Shown: one piece after another, positions 44,217-53,808 of the stretch
Layout: each line of letters starts with the position of its first letter
How positions within the stretch are numbered: the first letter of the stretch is position 1
Assembly (NCBI RefSeq): GCF_965137005.1
Contig: NZ_CBCRXM010000001.1
Location: 342,280 to 406,279 of the forward strand
Length of the DNA: 64,000 bases
Direction: 5' to 3'
Source of the DNA: Sphingomonas_O antarctica
GTDB lineage: Bacteria; Pseudomonadota; Alphaproteobacteria; Sphingomonadales; Sphingomonadaceae
Made by a program: the position numbers and the translations under genes
The notes under the pieces: generated by a model
The model's database searches: none
Seen by the model: the letters and a program-made list of their open reading frames with translations, nothing else
What the model was told of the DNA's origin: nothing

Positions 44217-45415
44217 AGGTTCCTCTCCGCCAGTCGCGACAATGTCAGCGCCGACAGTGCCGCGCGTTCGGCCAAACTCGCCAAGATCAGATACTCCTGA
44301 TCCGAATGGATCGCCCCGCCGCGCACGCCCATAGTGTCGACCACCGGGATCCCGCAGGCCGCGATGTTGTTACCGTCGCACACTCCGCCCGTGGCCTTCC
44401 AGGCAATGGTCTGGCCCAAATCGAGACCGGCGTCGCGGACCAGCCCGAACAGCGTCTCTGCGGCGGGCGTCAACGGTTTGGGCGGACGGCCGAAACCGCC
44501 ATGCATGTGAATAGTGACATCATGCTCTAGCGAGATGGCCGCAGCGATGCTTTGAATCGCCAGTCTGGCCTCCGCTTCCAGCTCCGGAGTGAGCGGCCGC
44601 AGATTTGCCCGGACAATCGCCCGGTCGGGCACCACATTATTCGGTCCGCCGCCGTCGATCCGCGCAGGATTCACGCTCAGCCCGTCGCGGCGCAGCGCGC
44701 TCAGGCGCAGCACCAGGTCGGCCGCCGCGACGATGGCGTTGCGGCCGTCTTGCGGGTTGCGCCCGGCATGGGCCGCGCGACCGGCGATCGAGAAACTGAA
44801 ATTACCGCTGCCCGGTCGTGCTCCCGCCAGCGTGCCGTCAGGCAGGGCGGCAGGCTCGTACGTGAGCGCCGACGCCTTGCCGCGCGCCAGTTCGGCGATC
44901 AGCGCGGCGGAGGATGCCGAACCGGTCTCCTCGTCGCTGTTGATCATGACGTCATAGCCGAGCGCCGACCCGTCGTTCTCCAGCGCTTGCAATGCCGCCA
45001 GCATCACCGCGATGCCGCCCTTCATGTCGGCGGTGCCGGGGCCGTTAATCACGCCGTCGGGCAAGTCGGTCAGCGTCTGAAACGGATGATCTACGGCAAA
45101 CACCGTATCCATATGCCCGGTCAAAAGGACGCGCCTCTCCGCCCCGGGGCGCACCCGGACGACGAGATGCCGCCCATGCACCACTTCGTTCTCGCGCCCC
45201 TCGCGATCGATAGCCGTTACCATCGCGGGTTCGACTAATGCCACTTCACCCGGCAAGACGGCAAAGGCATCGGCGAGCTGCCCGGCGACGTCCGCCAAGC
45301 CCGCCAGATTGCCTGTGCCGCTATTGATCGTCGCCCAGGCGCGCAGCTGAGTTTCCATCGGTGCCGCGGCGGCCCGGTCGCAGAGCAGCGTTTCGCGCGC
45401 CGTCATCCCCGTCAT
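44213..45415 (-). CDS. M20-family metallohydrolase in the arginine succinyltransferase operon
   Basis: 400-aa M20/ArgE-DapE-like hydrolase. Di-zinc motifs are LTGHMDTVF (His and Asp), GTADMKGGIAVML (bridging Asp), INSDEETGS (Glu-Glu) and the late GGVCDGNNIA and GAIHSDQEYL. A dimerisation domain sits between. Relatives include carboxypeptidase G2 and succinyl-diaminopimelate desuccinylase. Leading the astA-astB operon, it could remove succinate from succinylglutamate, the AstE role, although AstE is M14-like; this is inference. ATG 45415 is chosen for the GGGGGCGG site; 45406 is possible. Confidence 0.88.
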   Translation of the reverse strand: MTGMTARETLLCDRAAAAPMETQLRAWATINSGTGNLAGLADVAGQLADAFAVLPGEVALVEPAMVTAIDREGRENEVVHGRHLVVRVRPGAERRVLLTGHMDTVFAVDHPFQTLTDLPDGVINGPGTADMKGGIAVMLAALQALENDGSALGYDVMINSDEETGSASSAALIAELARGKASALTYEPAALPDGTLAGARPGSGNFSFSIAGRAAHAGRNPQDGRNAIVAAADLVLRLSALRRDGLSVNPARIDGGGPNNVVPDRAIVRANLRPLTPELEAEARLAIQSIAAAISLEHDVTIHMHGGFGRPPKPLTPAAETLFGLVRDAGLDLGQTIAWKATGGVCDGNNIAACGIPVVDTMGVRGGAIHSDQEYLILASLAERAALSALTLSRLAERNL

Positions 45416-45522
45416 GCCGCCCCCATAACGACCGGCTCGGCGCTTGTCGAAGGGCCGAATCACCGGCATGGGGTGTGGGCCTCCTCCCCAGGCATTGGTT
45501 TTTGCTCGTGGAAGGAGTTCCC

Positions 45523-47553
45523 ATGTATTTCGATCGCGCCGGGCTGCAGATTGCGCCCGAACTGGCGGATTTTGTCGAGCGCGAGGTGCTGCCCGGCCTC
45601 AATCTGCCGACAGATCAATTCTGGCAGGGTGCTGCGGATATTTTCGCGCGCTTCGTGCCGGTCAATCGCGCCTTGCTTGCCAAGCGAGACAGTCTGCAAG
45701 CGCAGATTGACGCCTGGCACGCGGCACACACCGGGCAGGCGATCGACGCCGCAGCGTATCGCGCGTTCCTGACCGAGATCGGCTATCTCGTCCCTGAGCC
45801 TGCTTCGTTCAGCGTCGAGACGGCGAACGTCGATTCGGAAGTCGCGACGATGGCGGGGCCGCAGTTGGTGGTGCCCGCGCTGAACAGCCGCTTTCTACTC
45901 AACGCCGCCAATGCGCGCTGGGGTAGCCTGTACGATGCGCTTTACGGCACCGACGCACTCGATGCCCCGGCGGCGACGCCCGGCGGTTACGACAAGGTGC
46001 GTGGCGCGGCAGTGGTCGCGCGGGCGAAAGCGTTTCTCGACGAGGCCATCCCTGGCTGGCGCGAAGGCGCGCATTTGATCGCCGAGCGCGCGGGCGGAAA
46101 ACTGTTCAAGCATAACGGCCTGCACATCGAACTGGTGATCGACCGCGACCATCCGATCGGTCGCGACGATCCGGACGGGATCGCCGACGTCATCCTCGAA
46201 TCCGCGCTGACCGCGATCGTCGATCTCGAGGATTCGGTTGCGGCGGTAGACGGCGAGGACAAGGTTGCGGGCTATCGCAACTGGCTCGGGCTGATGAAGG
46301 GCGACCTCTCCGCCAGTTTCGACAAGGGCGGACGAACGATGACCCGCACACTCGAAGGCGACCACGAATGGGGGGACATCACGCTTCCCGGCCGTAGCCT
46401 GCTGTTCGTCCGCAATGTCGGCCATCTGATGACCACGCCCGCCGTGCTGCTGGCCGACGGGAGCGAAGCGCCCGAAGGCATTCTCGACGCAATCATGACA
46501 TCGACCGTCGCCAAACATGACCTGATCGGCAGCGGCAAGTTCAAGAACAGCCGTGCGGGCAGCATTTATATCGTCAAACCCAAGATGCACGGGCCCGACG
46601 AGGCCAAACTCACCAACGACCTGTTCGACGCGGTTGAAGACCTGCTCGCTCTCTCGCGCCACACCATCAAGGTCGGCGTGATGGACGAGGAACGGCGGAC
46701 ATCCGCCAATCTTGCCGCCTGCATCCACGCCGTGCGTGGGCGCGTCGCCTTCATCAACACCGGCTTCCTCGATCGCACCGGCGATGAAATCCACACCTCG
46801 ATGCAGGCCGGGGCGATGCTGCCCAAGGCCGAGATGAAGCTGCAACCGTGGATCAAGGCGTATGAGGCGCGCAACGTCGCCATCGGCCTGGCCTGCGGAC
46901 TCAGCGGCAAGGCCCAGATCGGCAAGGGTATGTGGGCCGCGCCCGATCGCATGGCAGACATGCTGGCGCAGAAGATCGGCCACCCGCAATCGGGCGCCAA
47001 CACCGCCTGGGTCCCGTCGCCGACCGCCGCGACGCTGCACGCGATGCATTACCATCAGGTCGATGTGTTCGCCGAACAGACGGGCAAGACGGCGATTGCG
47101 CCACTCGAAGAACTGCTGACAATCCCGCTGGCACAGGGGCGCAATTGGTCCGAAGCGGAAATTACGCGCGAACTCGACAATAATGCGCAGGGTATCCTCG
47201 GCTATGTGGTGCGCTGGATCGATCAGGGCGTCGGCTGTTCGAAAGTGCCGGACATCGATGACGTCGGCCTGATGGAAGATCGCGCAACGTTGCGCATTTC
47301 GTCGCAGGCGCTGGCCAACTGGCTGCTCCACGGCGTTTGCACCGCGGAACAGGTCGATGCCGCGTTCGCGCGCATGGCGGCGAAGGTCGACGGGCAGAAC
47401 GCGGGCGACCCGCTGTATCGCAAACTGACGCCGGACGGCCTCGCCTGGCAAGCTGCGCGCGCGCTGGTGTTCGAAGGTGTGGCACAACCCAATGGTTATA
47501 CCGAGCCCTTGCTCCACCGCTTCCGGCAACTGGCCAAGGCGCGCCATAACTGA
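45523..47553 (+). CDS. glcB: malate synthase G
   Basis: Condenses glyoxylate and acetyl-CoA to malate in the glyoxylate pathway. It is 676 aa, somewhat shorter than the about 720-aa E. coli enzyme, but starts normally (MYFDRAGLQIAPELADFVE). Core blocks are AIVDLEDSVAAVDGEDKVAGYRNWLGLMKG, LLFVRNVGHLMTTPA, IVKPKMHGPDE (active-site region), KVGVMDEERRTSANLAACI and FINTGFLDRTGDEIHTSMQAGAM. The ATG at 45523 is fixed by GGAAGGAG. No isocitrate lyase is in the window. Confidence 0.97.
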   Translation: MYFDRAGLQIAPELADFVEREVLPGLNLPTDQFWQGAADIFARFVPVNRALLAKRDSLQAQIDAWHAAHTGQAIDAAAYRAFLTEIGYLVPEPASFSVETANVDSEVATMAGPQLVVPALNSRFLLNAANARWGSLYDALYGTDALDAPAATPGGYDKVRGAAVVARAKAFLDEAIPGWREGAHLIAERAGGKLFKHNGLHIELVIDRDHPIGRDDPDGIADVILESALTAIVDLEDSVAAVDGEDKVAGYRNWLGLMKGDLSASFDKGGRTMTRTLEGDHEWGDITLPGRSLLFVRNVGHLMTTPAVLLADGSEAPEGILDAIMTSTVAKHDLIGSGKFKNSRAGSIYIVKPKMHGPDEAKLTNDLFDAVEDLLALSRHTIKVGVMDEERRTSANLAACIHAVRGRVAFINTGFLDRTGDEIHTSMQAGAMLPKAEMKLQPWIKAYEARNVAIGLACGLSGKAQIGKGMWAAPDRMADMLAQKIGHPQSGANTAWVPSPTAATLHAMHYHQVDVFAEQTGKTAIAPLEELLTIPLAQGRNWSEAEITRELDNNAQGILGYVVRWIDQGVGCSKVPDIDDVGLMEDRATLRISSQALANWLLHGVCTAEQVDAAFARMAAKVDGQNAGDPLYRKLTPDGLAWQAARALVFEGVAQPNGYTEPLLHRFRQLAKARHN

Positions 47554-47609
47554 GCGAGGCTGGACTCCTGCGTCTCAGCCGCCATGATGCACCAAACGGG
47601 GAGGGCGCG

Positions 47610-48146
47610 ATGGCACGGACCATCTTCATCTATGGTCTTGTTGCGGGCGTTCTGACGCTGACGCTGGTCGGCGTGGGCGCGGGCATCCTCGGTTTCGATC
47701 ATGGCGTAGAGGGCATGGTCTGGGGCTATGTTTCGATGGTCGTCGGCCTCAGCGTGATGTTCGTCGGTGTCCGGCGCTATGCCGAAGCACACGGTCCGCT
47801 GACGTTCGTCCAGGCGTTTTTGCCGGCGTTCGGCATCTTCGTTTTTGCCGGGCTGATCTACGTGGTCGGCTGGGAAGCCTATCTCGCCGCGACGCATTAC
47901 ACCTTTGCAGAGGAATTCGCGTCGCAAACCGTGGCGGCAAAGGTTGCCGAGGGTGCGACCGCGGCCGAACTGGTCAAGCTCGAAGCCGACATGGCGCACT
48001 TCAAATTACAATATGCCAATCCGTTGTTCCGCCTGCCGATGACGTTTCTGGAAATCGCGCCGATCGGGCTGATCCTGTCACTGCTCGCCGGTTTTGCGAT
48101 GCGCACGCCGCGCGGTGACGATCACGCTTTCGACGACGAGGACTAA
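47610..48146 (+). CDS. DUF4199 family membrane protein
   Basis: 178-aa protein with four predicted TM helices (FIYGLVAGVLTLTLVGVGAG, VWGYVSMVVGLSVMFVGVRRY, FLPAFGIFVFAGLIYVVGWEAY, FLEIAPIGLILSLLAGFAM) and an acidic tail (GDDHAFDDED). The GVRRYAEAHGPLTFVQAF block between helices two and three is a DUF4199 feature. GGGGAGGG precedes the ATG. Function unknown. It converges on the CcdC-like gene with a 4-nt overlap of stops. Confidence 0.87.
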   Translation: MARTIFIYGLVAGVLTLTLVGVGAGILGFDHGVEGMVWGYVSMVVGLSVMFVGVRRYAEAHGPLTFVQAFLPAFGIFVFAGLIYVVGWEAYLAATHYTFAEEFASQTVAAKVAEGATAAELVKLEADMAHFKLQYANPLFRLPMTFLEIAPIGLILSLLAGFAMRTPRGDDHAFDDED

Positions 48147-48610
48147 GCGAGCCTCTTTACCCGCTGCCACATCGTGAGCCGCTGGGTGATAATCATACCC
48201 AGTGCGAACAGCATCGACGCATCGATCGCCACCGCGCCCGCCGAACTCGCAAACCATTCGCGCGCGCCCTGCCGCAGCAGCATCAGCACGATGAGCAACA
48301 TGAAGGCGAATGACGACGCCTTCGCCAAAATCTGATCGCCGTCGCGCCGCAACGCGATGGTGTGCGCCCGCCCGTAACCCATGCCGATGCCCGCCGCGAA
48401 CGCCACGACCAGGATGGCGATATGCAGCGGCGTCGGCGACGGGTGCGGCGAAAACCACAGGCCCAGCGCGATCATCCCGCCCGCCACCACCGGCATGATC
48501 CACAATTGCGCGGGATTGAGCGGTCGTTCCTGCCCCGGCCGGACGCGGAGATAGAGGACGCCGACGATGATGATCGGCAGGATCCACGGAAGCGATTGCT
48601 GCAACGTCAT
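48143..48610 (-). CDS. CcdC/DUF1453-like membrane protein
   Basis: 155-aa protein with four hydrophobic helices: LPWILPIIIVGVLYLRVR, LWIMPVVAGGMIALGLWF, HIAILVVAFAAGIGMGYGR and ASSFAFMLLIVLMLLRQG, plus a terminal one. The conserved GMGYGRAHTIALRRDGDQILAKAS connector fits the CcdC family, which was named from a cytochrome c gene neighbourhood; its role here is not known. It overlaps rppH by 4 nt. Confidence 0.82.
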   Translation of the reverse strand: MTLQQSLPWILPIIIVGVLYLRVRPGQERPLNPAQLWIMPVVAGGMIALGLWFSPHPSPTPLHIAILVVAFAAGIGMGYGRAHTIALRRDGDQILAKASSFAFMLLIVLMLLRQGAREWFASSAGAVAIDASMLFALGMIITQRLTMWQRVKRLA

Positions 48611-49083
48611 GCGGCGGACCTCGGCGGCAGATGGGACGCGAATTCTTCAAGGACTTCCTCGTACAGGCGCTTTTTGAACGCGACGATCAGGTCGGGCAGA
48701 CGCCACGGATCGACCCATTGATAGGCGCGGAATTCGGGATGGGCGGTGTCGAGGTCGATGTCCGCCTCGGTCCCGCGAAAGCGCATCAGGAACCAGCTCT
48801 GGCTTTGGCCCTTATATTTCCCGCCCCATAACTTTGTGCCAAGTTCCGGCGGCAGCTCGTAGAGCAGTGGTCGCGAAGCCTCGGCGACGATCTCGACCTT
48901 GTCCGGGCCGATGCCGGTCTCCTCCTCCAACTCCCGCAACGCGCCATCGCGCGCGCGCTCACCTGGATCGAGCCCGCCTTGCGGCATTTGCCAGGCATCG
49001 AGCGAGCTATCGATCCGCTGTGCGACAAACACCTTGTTTTCGTCATTGAGCAGCATCACCGCCGCCGCGGGGCGATATGTCAC
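48607..49083 (-). CDS. rppH: RNA pyrophosphohydrolase (Nudix)
   Basis: 158-aa Nudix hydrolase that removes pyrophosphate from 5'-triphosphate RNA to start decay. The Nudix box is GGLDPGERARDGALRELEEETGI. YRPAAAVMLLNDENKVFVAQRID and AWQMPQGG are RppH hallmarks, and the C-terminal EFRAYQWVDPWRLPDLIVAFKK is typical. The GTG at 49083 overlaps the esterase stop (GTGA). Confidence 0.95.
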   Translation of the reverse strand: MTYRPAAAVMLLNDENKVFVAQRIDSSLDAWQMPQGGLDPGERARDGALRELEEETGIGPDKVEIVAEASRPLLYELPPELGTKLWGGKYKGQSQSWFLMRFRGTEADIDLDTAHPEFRAYQWVDPWRLPDLIVAFKKRLYEEVLEEFASHLPPRSAA

Positions 49084-50060
49084 GCCGCCTGAGCCGCCTG
49101 ACGCATCACGCGGTCGGCTTCGGCCTCGGCAATCATCGGCTTCAGCACCGCGAATGCGCCCAGAATGTCGCCGGTCGAAGACGGCACCGCGCGGCGCAAG
49201 CAGATGAAGCCGTGAATATTGCCCTCCGCCTCGCGATAACTGACCGTGACACCCGCTTGCGCCAGCGCCGCCGCATAAGCCCGGCCATGATCGCGGATCG
49301 GATCGAGCCCCGCCGTCATGATCAGCGTCGGCGGTGTTCCGGTATGCGTGTGTCGCAGCGGCGCCCCGCGAATGTCGCTGGCGGGCGCGGCATAGCTGTC
49401 GAAGAACCACGTCATGCTTTCTTCGGTCAACAGCTTGCCGATCTTGTGCTGGTCGTAAGACGCGAACATCTCATGGTCGTCGACCGCCGGGTAGATCGGA
49501 AATTGCGCGATCACTGGCACCGCTGCGGATTTGTCGCGCAGCGCCTGCGTCGTCACGATGGTCAGGTTGCCGCCCGCGCTGTCGCCCGACAGCACGAGCG
49601 ACGTCACCGCGCGACCCAATTCGGCCGGCGACGATGCGATCCAGCGCGTCGCCGCTTCGCAATCGTCGGGCGCGGCGGGGAAGGGGTGTTCGGGCGCGAG
49701 GCGGTAATCGATCGCGACCACCGGTATGTCGAGTTGCCGCGCAGCCTCCGCACAATAGGGTTCGTGGCTTTCGAGATCGCCAATCACGAAGCCGCCGCCG
49801 TGGAAGAACACCATCACCGGCCCCGGCTCACGCTTGTCGCGCGCGTCGTACAGCCGCGCCGGAATGTTGCCCGCGGGGCCGGGAATACTGATATTCTTGA
49901 GTACCGCCAGTTCGCCGACATCGGCATCGGCCAGCGGGCGCATCGCGACATACATCGCGCGGGCCGCAGGCGCGCCCATTTCGTGCATCTTGGGTCCGGG
50001 CACATTGTTCAGATAGGCGAGAAATGCCTGCACGTCGGGACGCATATAATCTTCAGCCAC
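49080..50060 (-). CDS. alpha/beta hydrolase, HSL-type esterase
   Basis: Hormone-sensitive-lipase-family esterase of about 326 aa. HGGGFVIGD forms the oxyanion hole, GDSAGGN carries the Ser, LDPIRDHGRAYAAAL carries the Asp, and EGNIHGFI carries the His. GTG at 50060 (VAEDYMRPDV) is chosen because GAGGAGAGG lies 4-6 nt upstream; an ATG at 50093 is also in frame but overlaps that ribosome-binding site. It heads an esterase-rppH-ccdC run. Confidence 0.92.
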   Translation of the reverse strand: MAEDYMRPDVQAFLAYLNNVPGPKMHEMGAPAARAMYVAMRPLADADVGELAVLKNISIPGPAGNIPARLYDARDKREPGPVMVFFHGGGFVIGDLESHEPYCAEAARQLDIPVVAIDYRLAPEHPFPAAPDDCEAATRWIASSPAELGRAVTSLVLSGDSAGGNLTIVTTQALRDKSAAVPVIAQFPIYPAVDDHEMFASYDQHKIGKLLTEESMTWFFDSYAAPASDIRGAPLRHTHTGTPPTLIMTAGLDPIRDHGRAYAAALAQAGVTVSYREAEGNIHGFICLRRAVPSSTGDILGAFAVLKPMIAEAEADRVMRQAAQAA

Positions 50061-50110
50061 GGGCCTCTCCTCTGGCGGGGTTTTGCTTTGCAACCTAGCT
50101 AACCCGCACG

Positions 50111-50998
50111 ATGCACGTCGTCCATCACCCCGATTATGTCGCGCATCCCCAGCCGGGGCAGCATAGCTTCAGCAAATATGGCGCGGTGATGGAACTGTTG
50201 CGCGCCGACCCTGCATTGATCGAGCATCGGCCCGAGCCATGCCCGCGCGACTGGCTCGAAGCGGCGCATGACTCGGCTTATGTCGATCAGGTGCTGACCT
50301 GCGCCGTGCCGCGCGACATCGAGCGCCGCATCGGTTTTGCCGTAACGTCCGACGTATCGCGGCGGGCGCAGCTCAGTCCCGGCGGAACCTGGCTGGCCGC
50401 GCGGTTGGCGCTCGAGCACGGCTATGCGGCCAACGCAGCGGGTGGCAGTCATCACGCTTTGCCCGACACTGGCGCAGGATTCTGCGTCTTCAACGACCTT
50501 GCGGTGGCGGCGCTGCGATTGCTCGGCGAAGGGACCGTCGCGCGAATCCTGATCGTCGATCTGGATGTGCATCAGGGCGACGGGACCGCGACGATCCTCG
50601 CGGGCCGCGATGACATCATGACGTTGTCGCTCCATGCGGAGAAGAATTTTCCGGCAAGAAAGGCGCGTTCGACGATGGATGTCGGCCTGCCGGATGGGCT
50701 GGACGATGCGGGCTATCTCGACGCACTGCGGCCCGCACTCGACGCGATGATCGCGCGCAACCGACCGCAATTGATCCTCTATCAGGCGGGCGTGGACGTC
50801 CACCGTGACGATAAGCTTGGCCGCCTTGCGCTGAGCGACAACGGTATAGCCGCACGCGACACGATGGTTGCCGAAGCAGCGAAACGACGCGGCATCCCGC
50901 TCGCGAGTGTCATGGGCGGCGGGTATGGCGATGATGTCGTGACCGTTGCCGCGCGACATGCCGCCGTCATCCGCACGCTGGCGGCTGTGCTCGGCTAG
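50111..50998 (+). CDS. histone-deacetylase-family protein
   Basis: 295-aa arginase/deacetylase-fold protein. The tandem His114-His115 (GGSHHA), metal ligands Asp152 and His154 in DLDVHQGDGTA, and the later Asp in YQAGVDVHRDDKLG are all present, so it should be a zinc deacetylase. In bacteria the group acts on acetylpolyamines, acetoin-like compounds or acetyl-lysine; the substrate cannot be called. Its 3' end overlaps the convergent hydrolase gene by 4 nt. Confidence 0.92.
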   Translation: MHVVHHPDYVAHPQPGQHSFSKYGAVMELLRADPALIEHRPEPCPRDWLEAAHDSAYVDQVLTCAVPRDIERRIGFAVTSDVSRRAQLSPGGTWLAARLALEHGYAANAAGGSHHALPDTGAGFCVFNDLAVAALRLLGEGTVARILIVDLDVHQGDGTATILAGRDDIMTLSLHAEKNFPARKARSTMDVGLPDGLDDAGYLDALRPALDAMIARNRPQLILYQAGVDVHRDDKLGRLALSDNGIAARDTMVAEAAKRRGIPLASVMGGGYGDDVVTVAARHAAVIRTLAAVLG

Positions 50999-51858
50999 CG
51001 CGGCAACGCCTTGAGCCAGCCGATGAGCAGGTCGGCGAGCGCGATGCGCGCGTCGGAATAGCTGTGGTCGGTGGCAAGATGAACCGTGTGCAGCCGCCCT
51101 TTGCCGAACTTGCCGATGGCGGTTGCCAGCGGTGCGGACATCGTTGCCAGCCCGTCGTCCGACGTGACAATCAGGACAGGCATCGCGCTCAACGCCTCGG
51201 CTCCGGCCACGAAATCGAATTGGTCGCCTGCCGCGATGACTTCCACGGCCATGGCCCGGGGCGAGGTGCCAGCGAGCGCCTCCACTCCGTTCTCGGCGAA
51301 CACCTGGGTCGCAGAGTCGCGGTGCAGGCGACCGATCATATTCAACGAGCTGGCCGAGATCAGCGCCGCACCGCGAAGTTCGGGATGTCGCGCGGCGACC
51401 ATCGCGGTCACCCAACCCCCCAGACTGTGCCCCGCCAGCGCCACGCGCTGCGGATCGATGTTCAGTGCCTTTGTATTCGCGGGAGCGCGAATATAGGCGA
51501 GCACGGCATCGGCATCTTCCAGATCGTGCGCAAACCGATAAATGCCGGGACTGCCCCAGGAGCCGCGATAGTTGAAGGTGATGACGGTCCACCCCGCCCG
51601 GCGCACCGCCTGTGCCAGATCGAGGTTTTTCTCGTTCCCCGGCAGACCGTGGCACAGGACCATGACCGGATGCGGTCCCGCACCCGCGGCGATATAGGCA
51701 AGGCCGTTGATGTTGACCCCGCCGCTTGGAATATGGAGCACCTCCATCCGCGCCGGGTGCTGTGCGTCGCGAGGTGGGTCGGTAAAGATTGCCGGATCTA
51801 CCGCCGCCAATGCGGGCGTGGCGAAGATGAGGAGGATCGCGGCTAAAGATCTGAGCAT
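50995..51858 (-). CDS. exported alpha/beta hydrolase
   Basis: 287-aa hydrolase with signal peptide (MLRSLAAILLIFATPALA). CHGLPGNEKNLD gives the oxyanion region, GHSLGGW the nucleophile Ser, VTSDDGLAT the Asp and ATDHSYSD the His. ATG at 51858 has AAGGGTGG just upstream; a GTG two codons earlier is possible. It is divergent from korA. Substrate unknown. Confidence 0.9.
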   Translation of the reverse strand: MLRSLAAILLIFATPALAAVDPAIFTDPPRDAQHPARMEVLHIPSGGVNINGLAYIAAGAGPHPVMVLCHGLPGNEKNLDLAQAVRRAGWTVITFNYRGSWGSPGIYRFAHDLEDADAVLAYIRAPANTKALNIDPQRVALAGHSLGGWVTAMVAARHPELRGAALISASSLNMIGRLHRDSATQVFAENGVEALAGTSPRAMAVEVIAAGDQFDFVAGAEALSAMPVLIVTSDDGLATMSAPLATAIGKFGKGRLHTVHLATDHSYSDARIALADLLIGWLKALPR

Positions 51859-51933
51859 GGCCACCCTTGATTTCCTTGGTTGCAGCGCGGAGATGCGCCG
51901 TTAGGGGACGGATGTCGAACAACGGAAAGATCG

Positions 51934-53808
51934 ATGGCTTCAGCCACGCATGAACTGACTCTCGAAGAAGCGAACGCAAACCCCGCGCCCGAAAATCTGG
52001 TGGTCCGCTTTGCCGGCGATTCCGGCGACGGGATGCAACTGACCGGCGGGCAATTCACGCTGGCGACGGCGCTGGCGGGCAACGATCTGGCGACTTTCCC
52101 CGATTTCCCGGCGGAAATCCGCGCGCCGCAGGGCACATTGTTCGGCGTTTCCGCATTCCAGATCAATTTCGGGTCGACCGCGATCGAAACCGCGGGCGAC
52201 CAGCCCGACGTGCTCATCGCGATGAACCCCGCCGCGCTGAAGGTGAACGTCCAGCAGCTCAAGACCGGCGGGCTGATCATCGCCGACGAGGGCGAGTTCA
52301 CGGCGCGCAACCTCGCGAAGGCGGGCTACGAAGTCTCACCGCTGACCGACAACAGCCTCGCCAAATGGCAGGTCATCGCCTTCAACATCAGCCAGATGAC
52401 GCTCGATGCCGTGAAGCCGTTCGGGCTGGGCAACAAGGAAGCGTTGCGCTGCAAGAACATGTGGACGCTGGGGCTGGCGTGCTGGATGTTCGATCGCGAG
52501 CGCGGCCCGTTGGTCGATTGGCTCAAGACCAAATTCGCCAGCGCGCCGGTGCTGGCCGATGCCAATATCGCCGCGCTCAACGCGGGCCATGCCTATGGCG
52601 AGACCGCGGAGCTTGGGCCGAGCGTGAAGCAGCATTCGATGCCTGCCGCACCTGCCGAGCCGGGGCTGTATCGTACCGTCACCGGAGCGGAAGCGATCGC
52701 CATGGGGCTCGTCGCCGGAACTCAGCTGGCCGGGCTGAAGATGTTCTTTGGCGGCTATCCGATCACCCCGGCGTCGGCGATCCTGCACTATCTGTCGCGG
52801 CTGAAGGAATTCGGCGTCACGACGTTTCAGGCGGAGGACGAGATCGCCGCGATTTCGAGCGCGATCGGCGCGTCCTATGCCGGCAGCCTCGGCGTCACGT
52901 CGTCGTCCGGCCCGGGCATTGCCTTGAAGGGTGAGGCGATGGGCCTCGCGATCATGACCGAATTGCCGCTCGTGATCATCAACTCACAGCGCGGCGGGCC
53001 ATCCACCGGCCTGCCGACCAAGACCGAGCAATCCGACCTGTATCAGGCGGTCTATGGCCGCAACGGCGACGCGCCGATGCCCGTCATCGCCGCGCGTTCG
53101 CCCTCCGATGCGTTCGACGTGGCGATCGAGGCGGTGCGGCTGGCAGTGCGTTACATGACGCCGGTGATGCTGCTGACCGACGGCTACATCGCCAATGCCG
53201 CCGAGCCGTGGAAGGTGCCCGATACCGACGCGTTCGAGCCGTTCCCGGTGACTTTCGCCGAGGCGCGCGAGGGTGAGCACTTCCTGCCTTATGGTCGCGA
53301 CGAGAAACTGGCGCGGCCGTGGGTCAAGCCGGGCACGCCGGGTCTGATCCACCGTATTGGCGGCATCGAAAAGGCGGTCGAGACCGGGCACATCGATTAT
53401 TCGCCCGCCAACCATCAGGCGATGACCAAATTCCGCCGCATGAAGATCGACGGCATCGCCGACGACATCCCGCCGCAAGACGTCACGCTGGGCGAGGATC
53501 GCGGCAAGCTCGTGATCGTCGGTTGGGGCTCGACCTTTGGCCCGATCCACCAGGCGGTGCGACGTCAGCGCGCCAAGGGCCGCGACGTTCACCACATTCA
53601 CATCCGGCACATCTGGCCGCTGCCGCGCAACCTCGGCGCACTGCTCAAGAACTACGACCGCGTCGTGGTGCCGGAGATGAACTCGGGCCAGCTCAAGACC
53701 GTACTGCGCGACCAGTATCTGGTCGACGCTCGCTCGATCGCCAAAGTCAGCGGCCAGCCGTTCCGCATTGCCGAAATCGAAGCTGCCATCGAAAGTTATT
53801 TGTCATGA
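51934..53808 (+). CDS. korA: 2-oxoacid:ferredoxin oxidoreductase, alpha (gamma-alpha fused) subunit
   Basis: 624-aa fusion of the gamma domain (residues about 20-200: NLVVRFAGDSGDGMQLTGGQFT, FPDFPAEIRAPQGTLFGVSAFQ) and the alpha domain (from about 255: GYPITPASAILHYLSRL, LGVTSSSGPGIALKGEAMGLA, INSQRGGPSTGLPTKTEQSDL). With KorB it decarboxylates 2-oxoglutarate or another 2-oxoacid to the CoA ester, reducing ferredoxin. GGAAAG precedes the ATG. The stop overlaps korB by 4 nt. Confidence 0.95.
   Translation: MASATHELTLEEANANPAPENLVVRFAGDSGDGMQLTGGQFTLATALAGNDLATFPDFPAEIRAPQGTLFGVSAFQINFGSTAIETAGDQPDVLIAMNPAALKVNVQQLKTGGLIIADEGEFTARNLAKAGYEVSPLTDNSLAKWQVIAFNISQMTLDAVKPFGLGNKEALRCKNMWTLGLACWMFDRERGPLVDWLKTKFASAPVLADANIAALNAGHAYGETAELGPSVKQHSMPAAPAEPGLYRTVTGAEAIAMGLVAGTQLAGLKMFFGGYPITPASAILHYLSRLKEFGVTTFQAEDEIAAISSAIGASYAGSLGVTSSSGPGIALKGEAMGLAIMTELPLVIINSQRGGPSTGLPTKTEQSDLYQAVYGRNGDAPMPVIAARSPSDAFDVAIEAVRLAVRYMTPVMLLTDGYIANAAEPWKVPDTDAFEPFPVTFAEAREGEHFLPYGRDEKLARPWVKPGTPGLIHRIGGIEKAVETGHIDYSPANHQAMTKFRRMKIDGIADDIPPQDVTLGEDRGKLVIVGWGSTFGPIHQAVRRQRAKGRDVHHIHIRHIWPLPRNLGALLKNYDRVVVPEMNSGQLKTVLRDQYLVDARSIAKVSGQPFRIAEIEAAIESYLS

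Noticed and set aside
45895..47547. 550-codon minus-strand open frame opposite glcB
   Set aside because: Antisense shadow of malate synthase G with no family features.
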